Source: a bacterium
Lineage (GTDB): Bacteria > Latescibacterota > UBA2968
Assembly: GCA_027296045.1 (NCBI GenBank)
Contig: JAPUJS010000459.1
Coordinates: 1 to 6,042, forward strand
Length of the DNA stretch: 6,042 bases
Direction: 5' to 3'
The position numbers were made by a program, and so were the translations under genes. Positions 6,041 to 6,042 of the stretch are shown one piece after another; positions within the stretch are counted from its first letter, which is position 1; every line of letters starts with the position of its first letter. The notes below the pieces were generated by a model. It saw only the letters and a list, made by a program, of their open reading frames with translations, was not told the origin of the DNA and did no database searches.

Positions 6041-6042
6041 CA

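Overview
The window looks like chromosomal DNA from an uncultured bacterium of moderately high GC. The gene mix (a very large exported beta-rich protein ending in a FlgD/Por-type C-terminal domain, a phytanoyl-CoA-dioxygenase-like enzyme, a TIM-barrel amidohydrolase) resembles Latescibacterota, Poribacteria and related lineages. That placement is inferred from gene content and protein style; there is no rRNA or other marker gene here.

Positions 1-4735 hold four plus-strand genes in tight order. (1) The 3' part of a long surface or secreted protein: FN3-like end, beta-propeller-like region, beta-sandwich, CARDB-like domain, Ig-like domain and C-terminal FlgD/T9SS-like module. It runs off the left edge. 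(2) A class I SAM-dependent methyltransferase. (3) A PhyH-type Fe(II)/2-oxoglutarate dioxygenase whose start overlaps the methyltransferase stop by one base. (4) An amidohydrolase-2 family metal-dependent hydrolase, 73 bases further on. A hairpin plus T-run at 4770-4800 closes the block. Genes 2-4 look like a co-transcribed small-molecule tailoring or catabolic set: a methyl transfer, a hydroxylation or oxidative cleavage, and a hydrolysis or decarboxylation. The substrate cannot be read from sequence.

Positions 4736-4991 are a convergent intergenic region. It contains the operon terminator, a doubtful 36-codon acidic ORF, and a large nested inverted repeat (4932-4989) that best fits the terminator of the opposing gene.

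Positions 4992-6011 hold one minus-strand gene, the most unusual item: a DUF1016/YhcG-type N-terminal domain, a Pro-rich linker, a short beta-rich middle segment, and a complete staphylococcal-nuclease (SNase) domain in place of the PDDEXK nuclease that usually follows DUF1016_N. All the classical SNase catalytic positions are present.

The plus strand is G-rich whichever strand is coding, so the nuclease gene has C-rich codon third positions while the other genes have G/T-rich ones. This suggests strong replication-strand skew, with the nuclease on the lagging strand.
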